This document shows positions 35,462 through 56,418 of a stretch of DNA of 64,000 bases, one piece after another (the first letter of the stretch is position 1; the number at the start of each line of letters is the position of its first letter). The position numbers and the translations under genes are program-made. The notes under the pieces were generated by a model that saw only the letters and a program-made list of their open reading frames with translations, did not search any database and was not told the origin of the DNA. Source of the DNA: Pseudorasbora parva (taxonomy: Eukaryota > Chordata > Actinopteri > Cypriniformes > Gobionidae); assembly GCF_024679245.1 (NCBI RefSeq), contig NC_090172.1:5846446-5910445 (forward strand), written 5' to 3'.

Positions 35462-36230
35462 GATTACATAATAATGCAACCTTGTTTTGATGAATTTGCT
35501 GGAAATGGAAGAACTGTTTATGACGCAAAACGAAGTCGCAAATACAAATGAACAGCACATAAACATCTTGAATATATAGATATTGCAATATATTATACTG
35601 TCTTGTTAAACAGAGGTAAACAATGTCAATCTTTTTTTTTTTTTTGGTTTATGTTTTATGTTTGTAAAGTAGATGGATGGATTAGACAAATGCTCAACTC
35701 GAGTTTAACCAAAATAATTTGATTTTCCAATAATAGAAGTTTTCCCAATAATAAAAAAATACGGACAAATTTTAACAGGTTTCCTTTAAGAATCAATGGT
35801 CTCTCGTAAGGTCACCCTAGAACACTACAAAAGTAGCCTACAGTATATAATAATACAACCTTGATGAATTTGATGAATACTTGAAATTGAATAACTGTTT
35901 ACGAAGAAATAAAACTTAAATGAAGTCAACACAAGTATAAATGAACACAGCACATAAAAACCTTGAATATATGGCAGTATATTGTTTATGATACTGATCC
36001 TCATTCTTTGTCTTGTAAAACAGAGGTAAACAATGTCAATCTCCGTTAGGAATATGGACGGAGGAGCTATTATGAAATAACATATGCTGGAGTTTAACAG
36101 AATTCATTTGAATAAGCTTTGAATAAGTAACATTTTAACAGGTTTCATTAAAGAAGCAAGGATTTCTCGTACGGTCACCAATCTAGAACACTTCCAAAGT
36201 CCAGTGTCAATGAATATAATAATAATAATA
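35462..36230. repeat. Diverged tandem repeat, two units of about 0.4 kb
   Basis: About 35462-35842 and 35843-36230 share ATAATACAACCTTGATGAA, AGCACATAAA..CTTGAATATAT, CAGAGGTAAACAATGTCAAT, TTTTAACAGGTTTC and CTCGTA.GGTCACC in the same order. This is an old local duplication lying just inside dennd5a intron 1. Confidence 0.6.
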
Positions 36231-36407
36231 AATCTCAGTCTGCCCAACTGACATTTTAACGTGCGTTATTTTCCGTACGTGTCCTTACAGTAGCTATACT
36301 CACTTTTAATTGTGCTTAACATCCCATAACTAACAACTTTAGGCAAATACACAATGAAACCTCGCAAATCTGTCGAAATCAGAGCGGTTTACCGCCTCGG
36401 GTCTTAC

Positions 36408-36507
36408 CGGACAGCTCGTCTGGTTCTAAGCCGCTCTCGGTGTCCAGACCGCAGCTCACGAAATAATCCGCGAAGCGGCAGGAGCTCGAGCTGAATCCGG
36501 TGCTCAT
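36408..36507 (-). CDS. dennd5a: dennd5a exon 1 (coding part): DENN domain-containing protein 5A, N-terminus
   Basis: On the minus strand an ATG at 36507 opens 33 codons plus one base. The product contains RFADYFV and [14 protein letters not shown], which I recognise as the conserved N-terminus of vertebrate DENND5A (Rab6-interacting protein 1). The exon ends at a good donor, G|GTAAGAC (intron from 36407), in phase 1, as the human reading frame requires. DENND5A is a large DENN-domain protein that acts on Rab GTPases in Golgi/endosome traffic and neuronal development. No second exon could be found down to base 1, so intron 1 would exceed 36 kb and contain the retrovirus and the duplication. 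dennd5b is an alternative, but the neighbours tmem41b and ipo7 fit dennd5a. Confidence 0.85.
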
Positions 36508-36683
36508 TTTGAGACGGCTCCGCTTGTGCTCTTCTGTTTGTTGGTCTAAAGGAGCGCATAGTACGTGCTCTCTGGATCATTCTGCGCAGCCATTGCGGAT
36601 GGGGATCAAGGTAGGAGCCCAGAGCGCCAGTCGCATTGTGGCCTCCGGTACAGCTGTTCTCCGTCCTCCTCGGCGCTCGTTCG

Positions 36684-36695
36684 TGCGCATGCGCA
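36684..36695. promoter_or_regulatory. NRF1-type palindrome in the dennd5a promoter
   Basis: TGCGCATGCGCA, a perfect NRF1 site, about 180 bases upstream of the dennd5a ATG in a CpG-rich stretch (about 36400-36760). This marks the likely CpG-island promoter. Confidence 0.6.
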
Positions 36696-36774
36696 GTGCT
36701 CTGCTCGGGATGACGTTATGCGCTTAACCCCTGAGCATCATCGCGCGTGTTGAAGAGACTGCATCAAACTAGGG

Positions 36775-36891
36775 GTGCGTCTCAATCAGCTCCCTATAGT
36801 TCAGCAGAGCAGTCAGGACACTGATTAGGGAGTCAGCCCATGATTTATGTCCTGATCAGTGCTGAACTATAGGGAGCTGATTGAGACGCAC
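36775..36891. mobile_element. 117-bp hairpin MITE upstream of dennd5a
   Basis: The 32-base arms at 36775-36806 and 36860-36891 are perfect inverse copies (GTGCGTCTCAATCAGCTCCC...), around a 53-base loop that is itself partly palindromic. No clear target duplication was seen. It would form a strong hairpin in RNA or DNA. Confidence 0.75.
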
Positions 36892-38179
36892 GCTACGTAA
36901 TCGATTTCTTTAACAGAAATTAAAGTCAAGTCACATATTAAGTTGACAACCAGGAATTAACTATGAAGCAATTGCAGTAGCCTTCAATTTAAACAAGTTG
37001 TCGTAATAAATAGCAGCATGGCAATATATGTTGTTTGATGTTGCTCTCTGGTGGTGCATTTGGAAAGCGCATGAGCGATTTTGTTCAAATTGGCATTTCC
37101 TTTTGGCTTCTGTGTGTAATGATACTGATAATGATAATAATGGAATAATGGAATCACCCTCAAGCATTCCTTGATGTATATGACTTACTTCTTTTAGACA
37201 AATATAATCAGAGATATATAAAACACATATAATAGCTTGGTTAATAGGGATAATGGGAGGAATCTCCTAGGATGAGATTTTACATCGTGTCAGTCAGGGG
37301 TTACTATTTTGGCCTAAGTCGGCTTTGCGTATGGGCCGTCTGCCAGAAGCTAGTTATTTTAGCTTTTAAAGTCTTAATATAGATATTTTTCTCACACACG
37401 CATCGCTTGTTGCGTGCGCTATGACACTTTTTGTATTGTTTATTTGTACTTTTGCAAACCTCTAAAATGAAAGAAAAAAAGCTTGGTTGTAATGACTGCC
37501 GTTTGAGGGAAGCCAATTATTTGTTATAAAAACATTAAACCGATCAATGCCAAATACATTTCAATGTGATTTTTGTACGCTACATTTATTCTGATTTAGA
37601 CAGGATTATAGAGGATCTGGGAGGTAGAAACCAAAACATTTCACTAAAATATAATGTGTCTTGGGTAATAATAAATTTTATCATAAATGGTTTAAAAAGT
37701 GTTAGTAATTATATAATCTGTGTGCAGATGTTTCATGTTAAGTGTGAGCCACTGTATATATAAAAATATAAACATGCATTTTATAAAAACTTACATGTTG
37801 TATGTAATATTTAAATAAATAACTTTAATAATCATGTCAAATAGTAAATGGGTTTTTATTTAAAGATGGAGTTATAAAAATTAGTGCATACATTGTGATT
37901 CAGTGATGAAGAAGAGGCAAATATTACTCATGTATTTAATTATATTATAATAAATATATCATGTTTAAAGAAGAAGATCAGACATTAACAGATTTTAAAA
38001 ATACAGGACGAGACAATACGTTCTCATTTAATCTTGTGTAATACTGTAATCAGTAGCCTTAATTTATTGATAAAGACATTTCTGTAAAATTATAGTAGAG
38101 AAGAATTCAGGATGATTACAATTTAGGAAAATTATAAATGGGTGAGAGGTTTTATCACACAGAAAAAAAGGGTGTCAAA
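36892..38179. other. No gene seen
   Basis: AT-rich intergenic DNA between dennd5a exon 1 and the tmem41b 3' end; nothing recognisable. Confidence 0.4.
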
Positions 38180-38390
38180 ATTAGGGGTACAGCTTGTCGC
38201 TGGGGCAGTGCCCTTAAAAGGACAACTTTGTACCATATTTCCACAAAAAGGTTCATAGTATTACTCAAAATGCGCATACTCAAAGGTACTAATATGCACC
38301 TTTTAGGAGTAAAAAAGGTACAAAGATGTAATCTTAAGGGTACTACCCCAGCAACAAGCTGTTGTATCCCTAAAGGTACAATTATCATCA
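38180..38390. repeat. AAGGTAC-rich inverted-repeat element
   Basis: GGTACAGCTTGTCGCTGGGG at the left pairs with CCCCAGCAACAAGCTGTTGT at the right; between them TAAAGGTAC/AAAAGGTAC words recur. A common fish MITE pattern. The frames across it are chance. Confidence 0.55.
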
Positions 38391-39130
38391 TAAATACAGT
38401 TCGCTAAGACTTGAAACTGTTGCAGAACAACCGCATTACTCACATTCGCTCTCAGTTTAGAACAATGTTACATTAAGAGCTGCTTGGAACATTTGGATAT
38501 TTAGAGATGACAAACTAAATGTCGATCAAAGCTGCAGATATATATAAACGCAGCATGAGATAACTCAAATGAGGTAACGAGGAAATGATATCTGGTATAT
38601 AAGAGCGTCCCTCAGCGCACACTTCCACTTAAGAGAAATTTGAGTGCGAACTATGTTCATGCGCATGTGGTTGATTCCATCCCGACATAAAGTCAGTCAG
38701 GAAACCAGTGTATCGAAGGTTTAAAGATTTTCAGGTATCCAGAAAGTACAAACAGCTTTGTAGCTATTAGACAAGCGTTTCTTAAGACTGATTTGTTTTA
38801 CAGAAAGGCAACTTTAACGGCATGAAATCCCACCGAGCTGCCTCGATTAAACAGACATATCCCATTTAAAACCCTTTACAGCGGCTTGGCTTGACTAGGT
38901 CCAGGATAACAACTGTAACAGTTACAAACCTCCTACATTTACAGGCTCAGAATGTAATACTTCCCTCTGTCACGTGGCTAAATTAAAATTAAAAACAAAA
39001 CGCATTATTATACAGCTTAAAACAAAAACAATTTCATAAAAAAAACAAAAAAAAAAAAAACATTGGCTTTTTGGCCTTTACATCCAAATGTAAAGAAAGA
39101 AAAGTTGTGTTTGAAATGATAAAATAGGTG
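38391..39130. other. No gene seen
   Basis: Intergenic DNA; A-rich runs near 38990-39060. Confidence 0.35.
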
Positions 39131-39686
39131 TTAAAGGGGTAGTTCACTCCAAAATGAGAATTCTCTCATCATTTCTCTCATGTCATATCATCCTGATGTG
39201 TATGACTTTCTCTCTTCAGATGAACACAAAAAAGGTTTTCTTGTCTGACAGTCCATATAGTGCAAGTCAACGGGTGCCGCTTGGTTGACGCTAAAAATCA
39301 TAGCAATCACATTGTGACGGCAATCCGTTCGACCCAAATGAATGAACCAATGTCTTCTGGAAGAAAAATGCTTGTTTTTTCACTGTAATCCATTGCTTCC
39401 CGGTCTACTGTCCTATGAGTGTTCATGAACGAAAGTGAAACGATGGTCATAAGTGCGGTGTGAAGTTTGTCTTATGACTATTGTTTCAGAAGACATTGAT
39501 TCGCACTGGGGTTTTGGATTATCGATCGGTGTGGTTTTTCACACCTAATGGCATTATATGGACTCCTAGAGATGGATTATTTTCCTAAAAATCTCTGTTT
39601 GTGTTGATCTAAATTAAAAAAAAACATTGGGACGCATGGCATGAGGCCGAGTAAATGATGAGAAAATGAGTGAACTATCCCTTTAA
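39131..39686. mobile_element. TTAA-flanked palindromic MITE
   Basis: TTAAAGGGGTAGTTCACTCC at the left, inverse GAGTGAACTATCCCTTTAA at the right. Interior without coding sequence. Confidence 0.7.
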
Positions 39687-40364
39687 TGGTTTAGTATGTG
39701 TGACGTCAGGCTATTTGTTCTGTTTCTTTTACTTCAAGTAACCTGTTATGTTAAGGCAAAACATATCTAAATGCAATCTACAGTCTTGATCTGTAATACT
39801 AATGTGGCATCATCCATATTTATCGGTTTTCAGGACAAGCGCTAAGCACTACCATCTACAGTCGGTGGGAACTGTCCATTTAGATCTCAACCGCAGTCTC
39901 ATCTGGCATAAGAAAGAAGATCAGAATTAGAAAGAAATCTGTAAACCCACAAAGCTCACCCTCGAAAAGTTTCTGAAGCATGTAATAACACATTTGAATA
40001 TTAGATTAGCTGTAAGACCAAAAAAGTCCAAGTTGGCACTTCCCATTTTAGCTCAGCAACCTCAGAGGAAGTGAAAATGTCTCTTCCAGTGTATCAAACA
40101 TTAACCATTGCTGTTTTTATCCACTGACTGAGGACAATGATTTGGAAAATATTGCTTAACGCTAACGATGATAGATAATAAGTGATGACTTTTCATCCCA
40201 TGAAAGTCCTGTCCAAACAATGGAAGGCCAGTCCAGACAGCCGCTGGCTGCCCATCATATGATGAAACGATGGTTTGTCGTACATGCACAAAGGAAAAGA
40301 AAGCAAGGAGAAGTTTAGAGGACCAGTATCATTCCTGAGTTGAATCAAACAGGGCAGGAGATCT
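39687..40364. other. Downstream/3' UTR side of tmem41b
   Basis: This should hold the tmem41b 3' untranslated region on the minus strand. No other gene is seen. Confidence 0.4.
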
Positions 40365-50206
<9,842 letters not shown>

Positions 50207-50450
50207 GGCGATCTGTTTCAAGCAAAAGAAAATAACGAAGGCAGATCTCAGACGTTTACCGAGATCATATGTCAATGTAAAAGCTTCAGCCGGCTTTCTC
50301 CTCCTACTTGTCAGGATACCGGTGACCTGTGACTGAGTGTCTTCTTCTTCGCCGCTGTTCAGTTTAGATGAGAACGTGACTGTTACGCCGCTACTGCCAC
50401 CTAGTGTCGACCATGGTGTCGACGCTAACGCCACGTAAATAAAACTGTGT
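50207..50450 (-). promoter_or_regulatory. tmem41b 5' UTR and promoter, with CTCF-like site
   Basis: Sequence immediately upstream of the tmem41b ATG; moderately CpG-rich, no TATA box. On the minus strand CGACACTAGGTGGCAG (50393-50408) matches the CTCF core with about one mismatch. The exact start site cannot be read from sequence. Confidence 0.45.
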
Positions 50451-50625
50451 GGAGAACTCTTACAAAAAGGGTTACTGGGATTATCATGGTAGCAACCTAA
50501 AACATTAGTACGCACCAGGGCGCCTTTTGATGCTTTTTTGCGTTTTTTAAATTGTGTAAATCATTAACACTCATTTGGCCTTTGGGGCCAGCACTGATCT
50601 ATAAAGAGAACAGTCTAGTAGTCAT

Positions 50626-52080
50626 CAGGGATGGGCAGTATTTCAAATACATGTATTTAAAATACGTATTTGAAATACAAAATACTATTTTGTATTTTGT
50701 ATTTTAAAGCCTTTGGAAAAAATCGAATGTAATTTGTATTTAAATACATTTAAGATGAGTATTTTTGTATTTTCAAAATACTCAAAATACTTTGAGCCAG
50801 GCAACCTCTTTATCAGGAGCTGTTTTCATGCATCTACTAGTTCAGACCAGACACGCCCTCCCCCCAACATTCATTCAGGTGAGCCGCAGCTGTACAACCC
50901 TAGCCTGACAAGCCAGACCCACATCAAGATGTTTGGTCTGGAAACTCACCATTGACAGCTCAATCCAAGGGGCGGATAAACGGTTGTCTTTCAAACTCCC
51001 TCTGCACACGATAGGATAGCGCTACAACCATCCAGAGCAACGTGAAGCGGAGCTCATTGATAGATTAAACATTCGCCGTATCCGGTCGGCAAAACTCAGA
51101 ACACATCTTCGCTTTTTAAGAATGACTTCAGTGCCGTTCTTTGTTCTTTTCTCAGAGAAAAGCTTAACTCAAGTCTTCCAGAGTCACGGCCAAAGCTGAT
51201 TCGAAAGACCGCCGTTCGCCAGCGTCTGTGTTTACTAGAAGCACGCAAACGCAACTCTGCCGTCATTATGTTAAGCCCCGCCCACTGACTCTATACACAT
51301 GTGATTGGCCCGACCAGATTTAGGTTTTTACAGCTCAGAAGTGTATTGAGAGTTGCTAGACGGCACTCGTGCAGATTAGATTTGCTGCCGCTAGGGTTGC
51401 GTCTAGATTTCTAGGCTAGTACAACCCAGTACAACCCAGCCTGGATCGGCAACTTTACAAAATTGTTGGAATAAGGTGAGGATGTCATGGTCAATTCTAC
51501 TTGTGATTAAAGTAGCTTGTCAAATGTGTTGAAGTATTAACGTTACTGCATGTTAGGGATGAGTGATATCATATGACAATACATATCGTAGATTCGTAGC
51601 AATAATATAAAATGTGAATCGATGGAACTTTTTCTAAATCAACATAGATCTAATTTACATAGATAGGCCTATCGGGGTAAGCACATATATCTGTGCAGCT
51701 TTTAGTGGGCAGGAATAATTGGAATGTTGGAGTGGAAAAGAAGTGAGGGCGAATGAGTTATTGGTGTAATTTGTGTTATTATAACTGCCGCTAAAGGAAA
51801 TTCAAATTCAAATTGAAAACGAAAGTTTCTAAGCAGTTGCACACATCTAAATGCTTTTTGCATTCAGATAGCCCAGATAGATTACAGCCTAATATGGATA
51901 CCTTCACTGAATTGCCAATTTCACATGTATTTGTTGTATTTTCAAAATACAAAATACTGTATTTGTATTTAAATACATTTTTCCTCACAGTATTTTGTAT
52001 TTGTATTTAAATACATTTTCCTCACAGTATTTTTGTATTTGTATTTTAAATACATTTCCATGTATTTATGCCCATCTCTG
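50626..52080. mobile_element. hAT-type non-autonomous element with 8-bp target duplication
   Basis: Ends CAGGGATGGGCA and the inverse TGCCCATCTCTG, each followed inward by long runs of AAATACATGTATTT-like sequence. Flanks are GTAGTCAT on both sides (50618-50625 and 52081-52088), so insertion was by a hAT transposase. It has no coding capacity and is interrupted by another element at 50901-51418. Confidence 0.8.
50901..51418. mobile_element. TAGCCTG-ended element nested in the hAT element, 9-bp duplication
   Basis: Begins TAGCCTGAC and ends TCTAGGCTA, flanked by GTACAACCC on both sides (50892-50900 and 51419-51427). Same ends and same 9-bp duplication as the element at 20645-21396, but a different interior. 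Younger than its hAT host. Confidence 0.75.
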
Positions 52081-52258
52081 GTAGTCATATAGATTTAGAC
52101 CCCATTTGTGGTTTCCTCATTAAAAAATAGTGGCAGTGGCATATTTGTTGACTTTTGTTACATTATCAAAACACACATAAAAAGGGGCTTCTGAAGGTAT
52201 GTATAAAAAAAATGAATGGGAAAAGCGAAAAAATAAGAGTTTTTCTTTTTTTTATTTT

Positions 52259-52426
<168 letters not shown>

Positions 52427-52504
52427 CCTAGTTTTTATCTAACCAGCAGATGGCAGAATTCTGCCTCTTACACCTAGATCAATATCCATAAACAACTCTC
52501 TATT

Positions 52505-53296
52505 TACAGTTTTTCTCAGTCGCTTTGTTACATTTCTCAAATCATCCTCAACATTTGCAAAACAGTGTATTTGCATTTCTCAAAACAATTCGTACATATA
52601 GCAAAACGCAATGGATTACCTGCAAAAGCCACTCTCTTCAAAATCCTTAGTTCATCTCTCAAAAGTAAATGAACATGTCAGTGCCATCAGAATGACAGGT
52701 CCTTGTGCCATTGTGTCCGGATAACACAGTCAGATTGCTTAGTCATGTTGTCAATATAAAAGTGTACTGTGAAGGGATATTCTTATGTCAACTTTGGCTA
52801 AAGTTTTGATGACAATTACTGTAAATTGTAGGTTACACCTTTAGTCTGTGGGAGTCTGAATGCAAGAGACTGGACATTTCACATTTCACATTTTCGTTTT
52901 TACTGTTTGTACTGTCATTTGTTGACAGACCATGTCATTGCGATACAGAAAGGAAAAGACTGCATACCACAAAGAGAACCTAAAATGTGAACGTCTAATG
53001 GAAATGTATAAATATGCTTGACATATTATGAAAACTTTCAATCATTTTACAAAGACTTATGAACTAATGCCTAAATGTTGTGGTGGTGAGACAGAGACGC
53101 AATATATTTTGATCAACATGACATACGCAATTGATAGGGAACAGCAGAGAATTGTACATAATCATTTGCATGGATGTAACAAAGCATTTGCAACTTTTTG
53201 ATGTGTACAAGTGACACAATGATGTGAAGATTGAACAGGTTTGAGAATTTCAGTTCTGATCTGAGAAACGTGCCAAAGCGACTGAGAAAAACTGTA
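52505..53296. mobile_element. MITE with 23-bp inverted ends and TA borders
   Basis: TACAGTTTTTCTCAGTCGC at 52505 and the inverse GCGACTGAGAAAAACTGTA ending 53296 give about 23 matched bases. TA at both borders suggests mobilisation by a Tc1/mariner-type enzyme. No transposase inside. Confidence 0.7.
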
Positions 53297-53995
53297 ATTT
53301 AGATAATAATTTTCAGGAAAAATATATATTTCATATGCAAGATCATTTCGTTTAGACCAGTGCAACATACTGATAGAAGAATGTGAAAGATTAGAGTAAC
53401 TTGTAAAACATCTGAGCAATGGTGGGTGGAGTTGATGAAACAAGCCTTTATTTCCAACTCCTGTGTAAATAGACACTACCAAAAGAAAACGCCCCTACAA
53501 AACCTGTTCTCTTGGACATGGACTGCGATTCTTAAGGCCAGTTTGATATGAGCCTTGCTTCTTGCTTGCTTAAATTGCTCTTTTCAGGTCATGTCCCTTC
53601 ATAGACCAAAAATATTTATTTAAGTCAGTCAAACTATTTTTTGGGATCATTGTCCTGCTGCATCACTCAGTTACACGGGCAGACATTCTTCATCTGAATT
53701 GCCTGATATTTCTAATATTTCAAATTATGAAATGATAAATGGGTTCACATGCAGCAATTCCATACAATCACACAGAATGTTATGGCGAGTTGATGTGGAC
53801 ATTAATATTGTTATTTTTTTTAATGTTATTTAAAACTTTGGAATAATTACGATTTTACGAAAATTATCATATTGTAAAATATTATTAAAATTTAAAAGAC
53901 TGAAAATAGTTTAAAATGTAATTTATTCCCTTAAAGATGTCACATTCTGATTTGCTGCTCAAAATATACTCAATTATGGTAAACTTATATATATA
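53297..53995. other. No gene seen
   Basis: AT-rich intergenic DNA in the spacer between tmem41b and ipo7. Confidence 0.4.
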
Positions 53996-55536
53996 CAGGT
54001 CCTTCTTAAAAAATTAGCATATTGTGATAAAGTTCATTATTTTCCATAATGTAATGATAAAAATTACACTTTCATATATTTTAGATTCATTGCACACCAA
54101 CTGAAATATTTCAGGTCTTTTTTTGTATTAATACTGATACAGCTCATGAAAACCCAATCTCAAAAAATTAGCATATGATGAAAAGGTTCTCTAAACGAGC
54201 TATTAACCTAATCATCTGAATCAACTAATGAACTCTAAACACCTGCAAAAGATTCCTGAGGCTTTTAAAAACTCCCAGCCTGGTTCATTACTCAAAACCA
54301 CAATCATGGGTAAGACTGCCGACCTGACTGCTGTCCAGAAGGCCATCATTGACACCCTCAAGCGAAATGGTAAGACACAGAAAGAAATTTCTGAACGAAT
54401 AGGCTGTTCCCAAAGGGCTGTATCAAGGCACCTCAGTTGGAAGTCTGTGGGAAGGAAAAAGTGTGGCAAAAAACGCTGCACAACGAGAAGAGGTGAGCGG
54501 ACCCTGAGGGAGATTGTGGAGGACCGATTCCAGACCTTGGGGACCTGCGGAAGCAGTGGACTGAGTCTGGAGTAGAAACATCCAGAGCCGCCGTGCACAG
54601 GCGTGTGCAGGAAATGGGCTACAGGTGCCGCATTCCCCAGGTCAAGCCACTTTTGGGCTACAGAGAAGCGGCACTATACTGTTGCTCAGTGGTCCAAAGT
54701 ACTTTTTTCGGATGAAAGCAAATTTTGCATGTCATTCAGAAATCAAGGTGCCAGAGTCTGGAGGAAGACCGGGGAGAAGGAAATGCCAAAATGCCTGAAG
54801 TCCAGTGTCAAGTACCCACAGTCAGTGATGGTCTGGGGTGCCATGTCAGCTGCTGGTGTTGGTCCACTGTGTTTTATCAAGGGCAGGGTCAATGCAGCTA
54901 GCTATCGGGAGATTTTGGAGCACTTCATGCTTCCATCTGCTGAAAAGCTTTATGGAGATGAAGATTTTGTTTTTCAGCACGACCTGGCACCTGCTCACGG
55001 TGCCAAAACCACTGGTTAATGGTTTACTGACCATGGTATTACTGTGCTCAATTGGCCTGCCAACTCTCCTGACCTGAACCCCATAGAGAATCTGTGGAAT
55101 ATTGTGAAGAGAAAGTTGAGAGACGCAAGACCCAACACTCTGGATGAGCTTAAGGCCGCCATCGAAGCATCCTGGGCCTCCATAACACCTCAGCAGTGCC
55201 ACAGGCTGATCGCCTCCATGCCACGCCGCATTGAAGCAGTCATTTCTGCAAAAGGATTCCAGACCAAGTATTGCTTGCATAACTGAACATAATTATTTGA
55301 AGGTTGACTTTTTTTGTATTAAAAACACTTTTCTTTTATTGATTGGATGAAATATGCAAATGTTTTGAGATTCTGGAGCTGTATGCCAAAATCATCAGTA
55401 TTAAAACAATAAAAGACCTGAAATATTGCAGTTGGCGTGCAATGAATCTAAAATATATGAAAGTTGAATTTTTATCATTACATTATGGAAAATAATAAAC
55501 TTTATCACAATATGCTAATTTTTTGAGAAGGACCTG
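53996..55536 (+). mobile_element. Nearly full-length Tc1-like transposon with long inverted repeats
   Basis: 1541 bp, TA at both borders, ends CAGGTCCTTCT and AGAAGGACCTG. The inverted repeats run about 130 bases or more with few differences (for example AAAATTAGCATATTGTGAT and its inverse). Encodes one transposase broken at a few places. Lies in the spacer between the divergent genes tmem41b and ipo7. Confidence 0.93.
54307..55286 (+). pseudogene. Tc1-like transposase, few frame breaks
   Basis: Starts MGKTADLTAVQKAII (54307). The N-terminal helix-turn-helix (KEISERIGCSQRAVSRHL) is intact. Frame breaks occur near 54545-54605, and a stop interrupts at about 55018. Catalytic domain: FSDESKF (Asp), FQHDLAPAH (Asp), LNPIENLW (Glu), the DD34E pattern. 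The C-terminus to KYCLHN is preserved. Well conserved but not intact; the earlier ATG at 54228 is probably within the element's untranslated part. Confidence 0.88.
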
Positions 55537-56094
55537 TAGGCCTATATTACCTTGCAAAAGTTTCCAAAAAATGTAAAGGGGGTTGAGGAGCAGCTATCAA
55601 AAATACTAGGCCTATATTATAGTAAAATTACTCTAGAAAATATATAGTGTTTTTGGACCATACTATAATAATATACTACGGTAAATTGTAGCATACCTCA
55701 GTATTTACTAACAATTGACTATTGCTAGTACTACAGTATGATGTATAAATAAAAAAAGCGTAATATATGGTACAATTTACTGTAGTGTCTTTATTGTCTT
55801 GTGTATGATTAAAAAACACTTTTTACTATAATTATATTGTATTTCGGGGTATACATCACTGTAGCCTAAATAGGTAGCCTACAAGGGCCCACCAACAAAC
55901 ATGCTGAATCATTTTTTCTCCATATTTCTGAAATAATGCGCCACCACTTTCACACTTTTGACCAAAAGCAAATATAACAGATTATGCCATATACCATTTG
56001 TGTTTGTTTATTTAATTATCAATTGTTCTTAAAGTCCAACTAATATATTGAGACGTTTGCGATAGGGCATAACCGAATTTGTTATTGTGTACAC
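55537..56094. other. No gene seen
   Basis: AT-rich spacer upstream of the ipo7 promoter. Confidence 0.35.
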
Positions 56095-56334
56095 ACAACT
56101 ACGGTCACCATGGGAACATTGGAAATAGGTTTAGGTGAACAAAAACTACAACTCCCTACACGTCCTGGTGGAACGGAAATTCGCTGTGGAGAAACTGGCG
56201 CTGATCTATCCGGCCCATCTCGACTGCTCTTCCTTTCGCGCCGGTAGCAGAAGAATTGAGCGTCCATGTGCGCAGCGCCCGGGACTTCATAGATCACTGA
56301 GCCTTCCGAATCCGAGCCAGACCGCGACCTTGTA
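56095..56334 (+). promoter_or_regulatory. ipo7 promoter and 5' UTR, with ZNF143-type motif
   Basis: CpG-rich from about 56155. AACTACAACTCCCTA at about 56144-56158 resembles the ACTACAA-TCCC motif bound by ZNF143. GGTCACCATGGGAACA (about 56104-56119) is close to an RFX X-box with one mismatch. No TATA box. Motif predictions only. Confidence 0.45.
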
Positions 56335-56418
56335 ATGGATGTCAACTCTTTGATCGAGGCCCTTCGGGGCACCATGGACGCAAATTTGCGTGAGGCCGCA
56401 GAGAGACAACTGAACGAG
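56335..56418 (+). CDS. ipo7: ipo7 exon 1 (coding part): importin-7 N-terminus
   Basis: ATG at 56335, 28 codons, donor AACGAG|GTAAAG in phase 0. The product contains [20 protein letters not shown], which is the start of importin-7 with a few changes; importin-8 differs more (for example LIAAEN-like instead of REAAER). IPO7 is a beta-karyopherin that carries ribosomal proteins, histone H1 (with importin beta) and signalling proteins into the nucleus; this exon is the first part of the N-terminal Ran-binding HEAT region. Later exons lie beyond the window. Divergent from tmem41b, about 6.1 kb apart, as in human. Confidence 0.93.
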
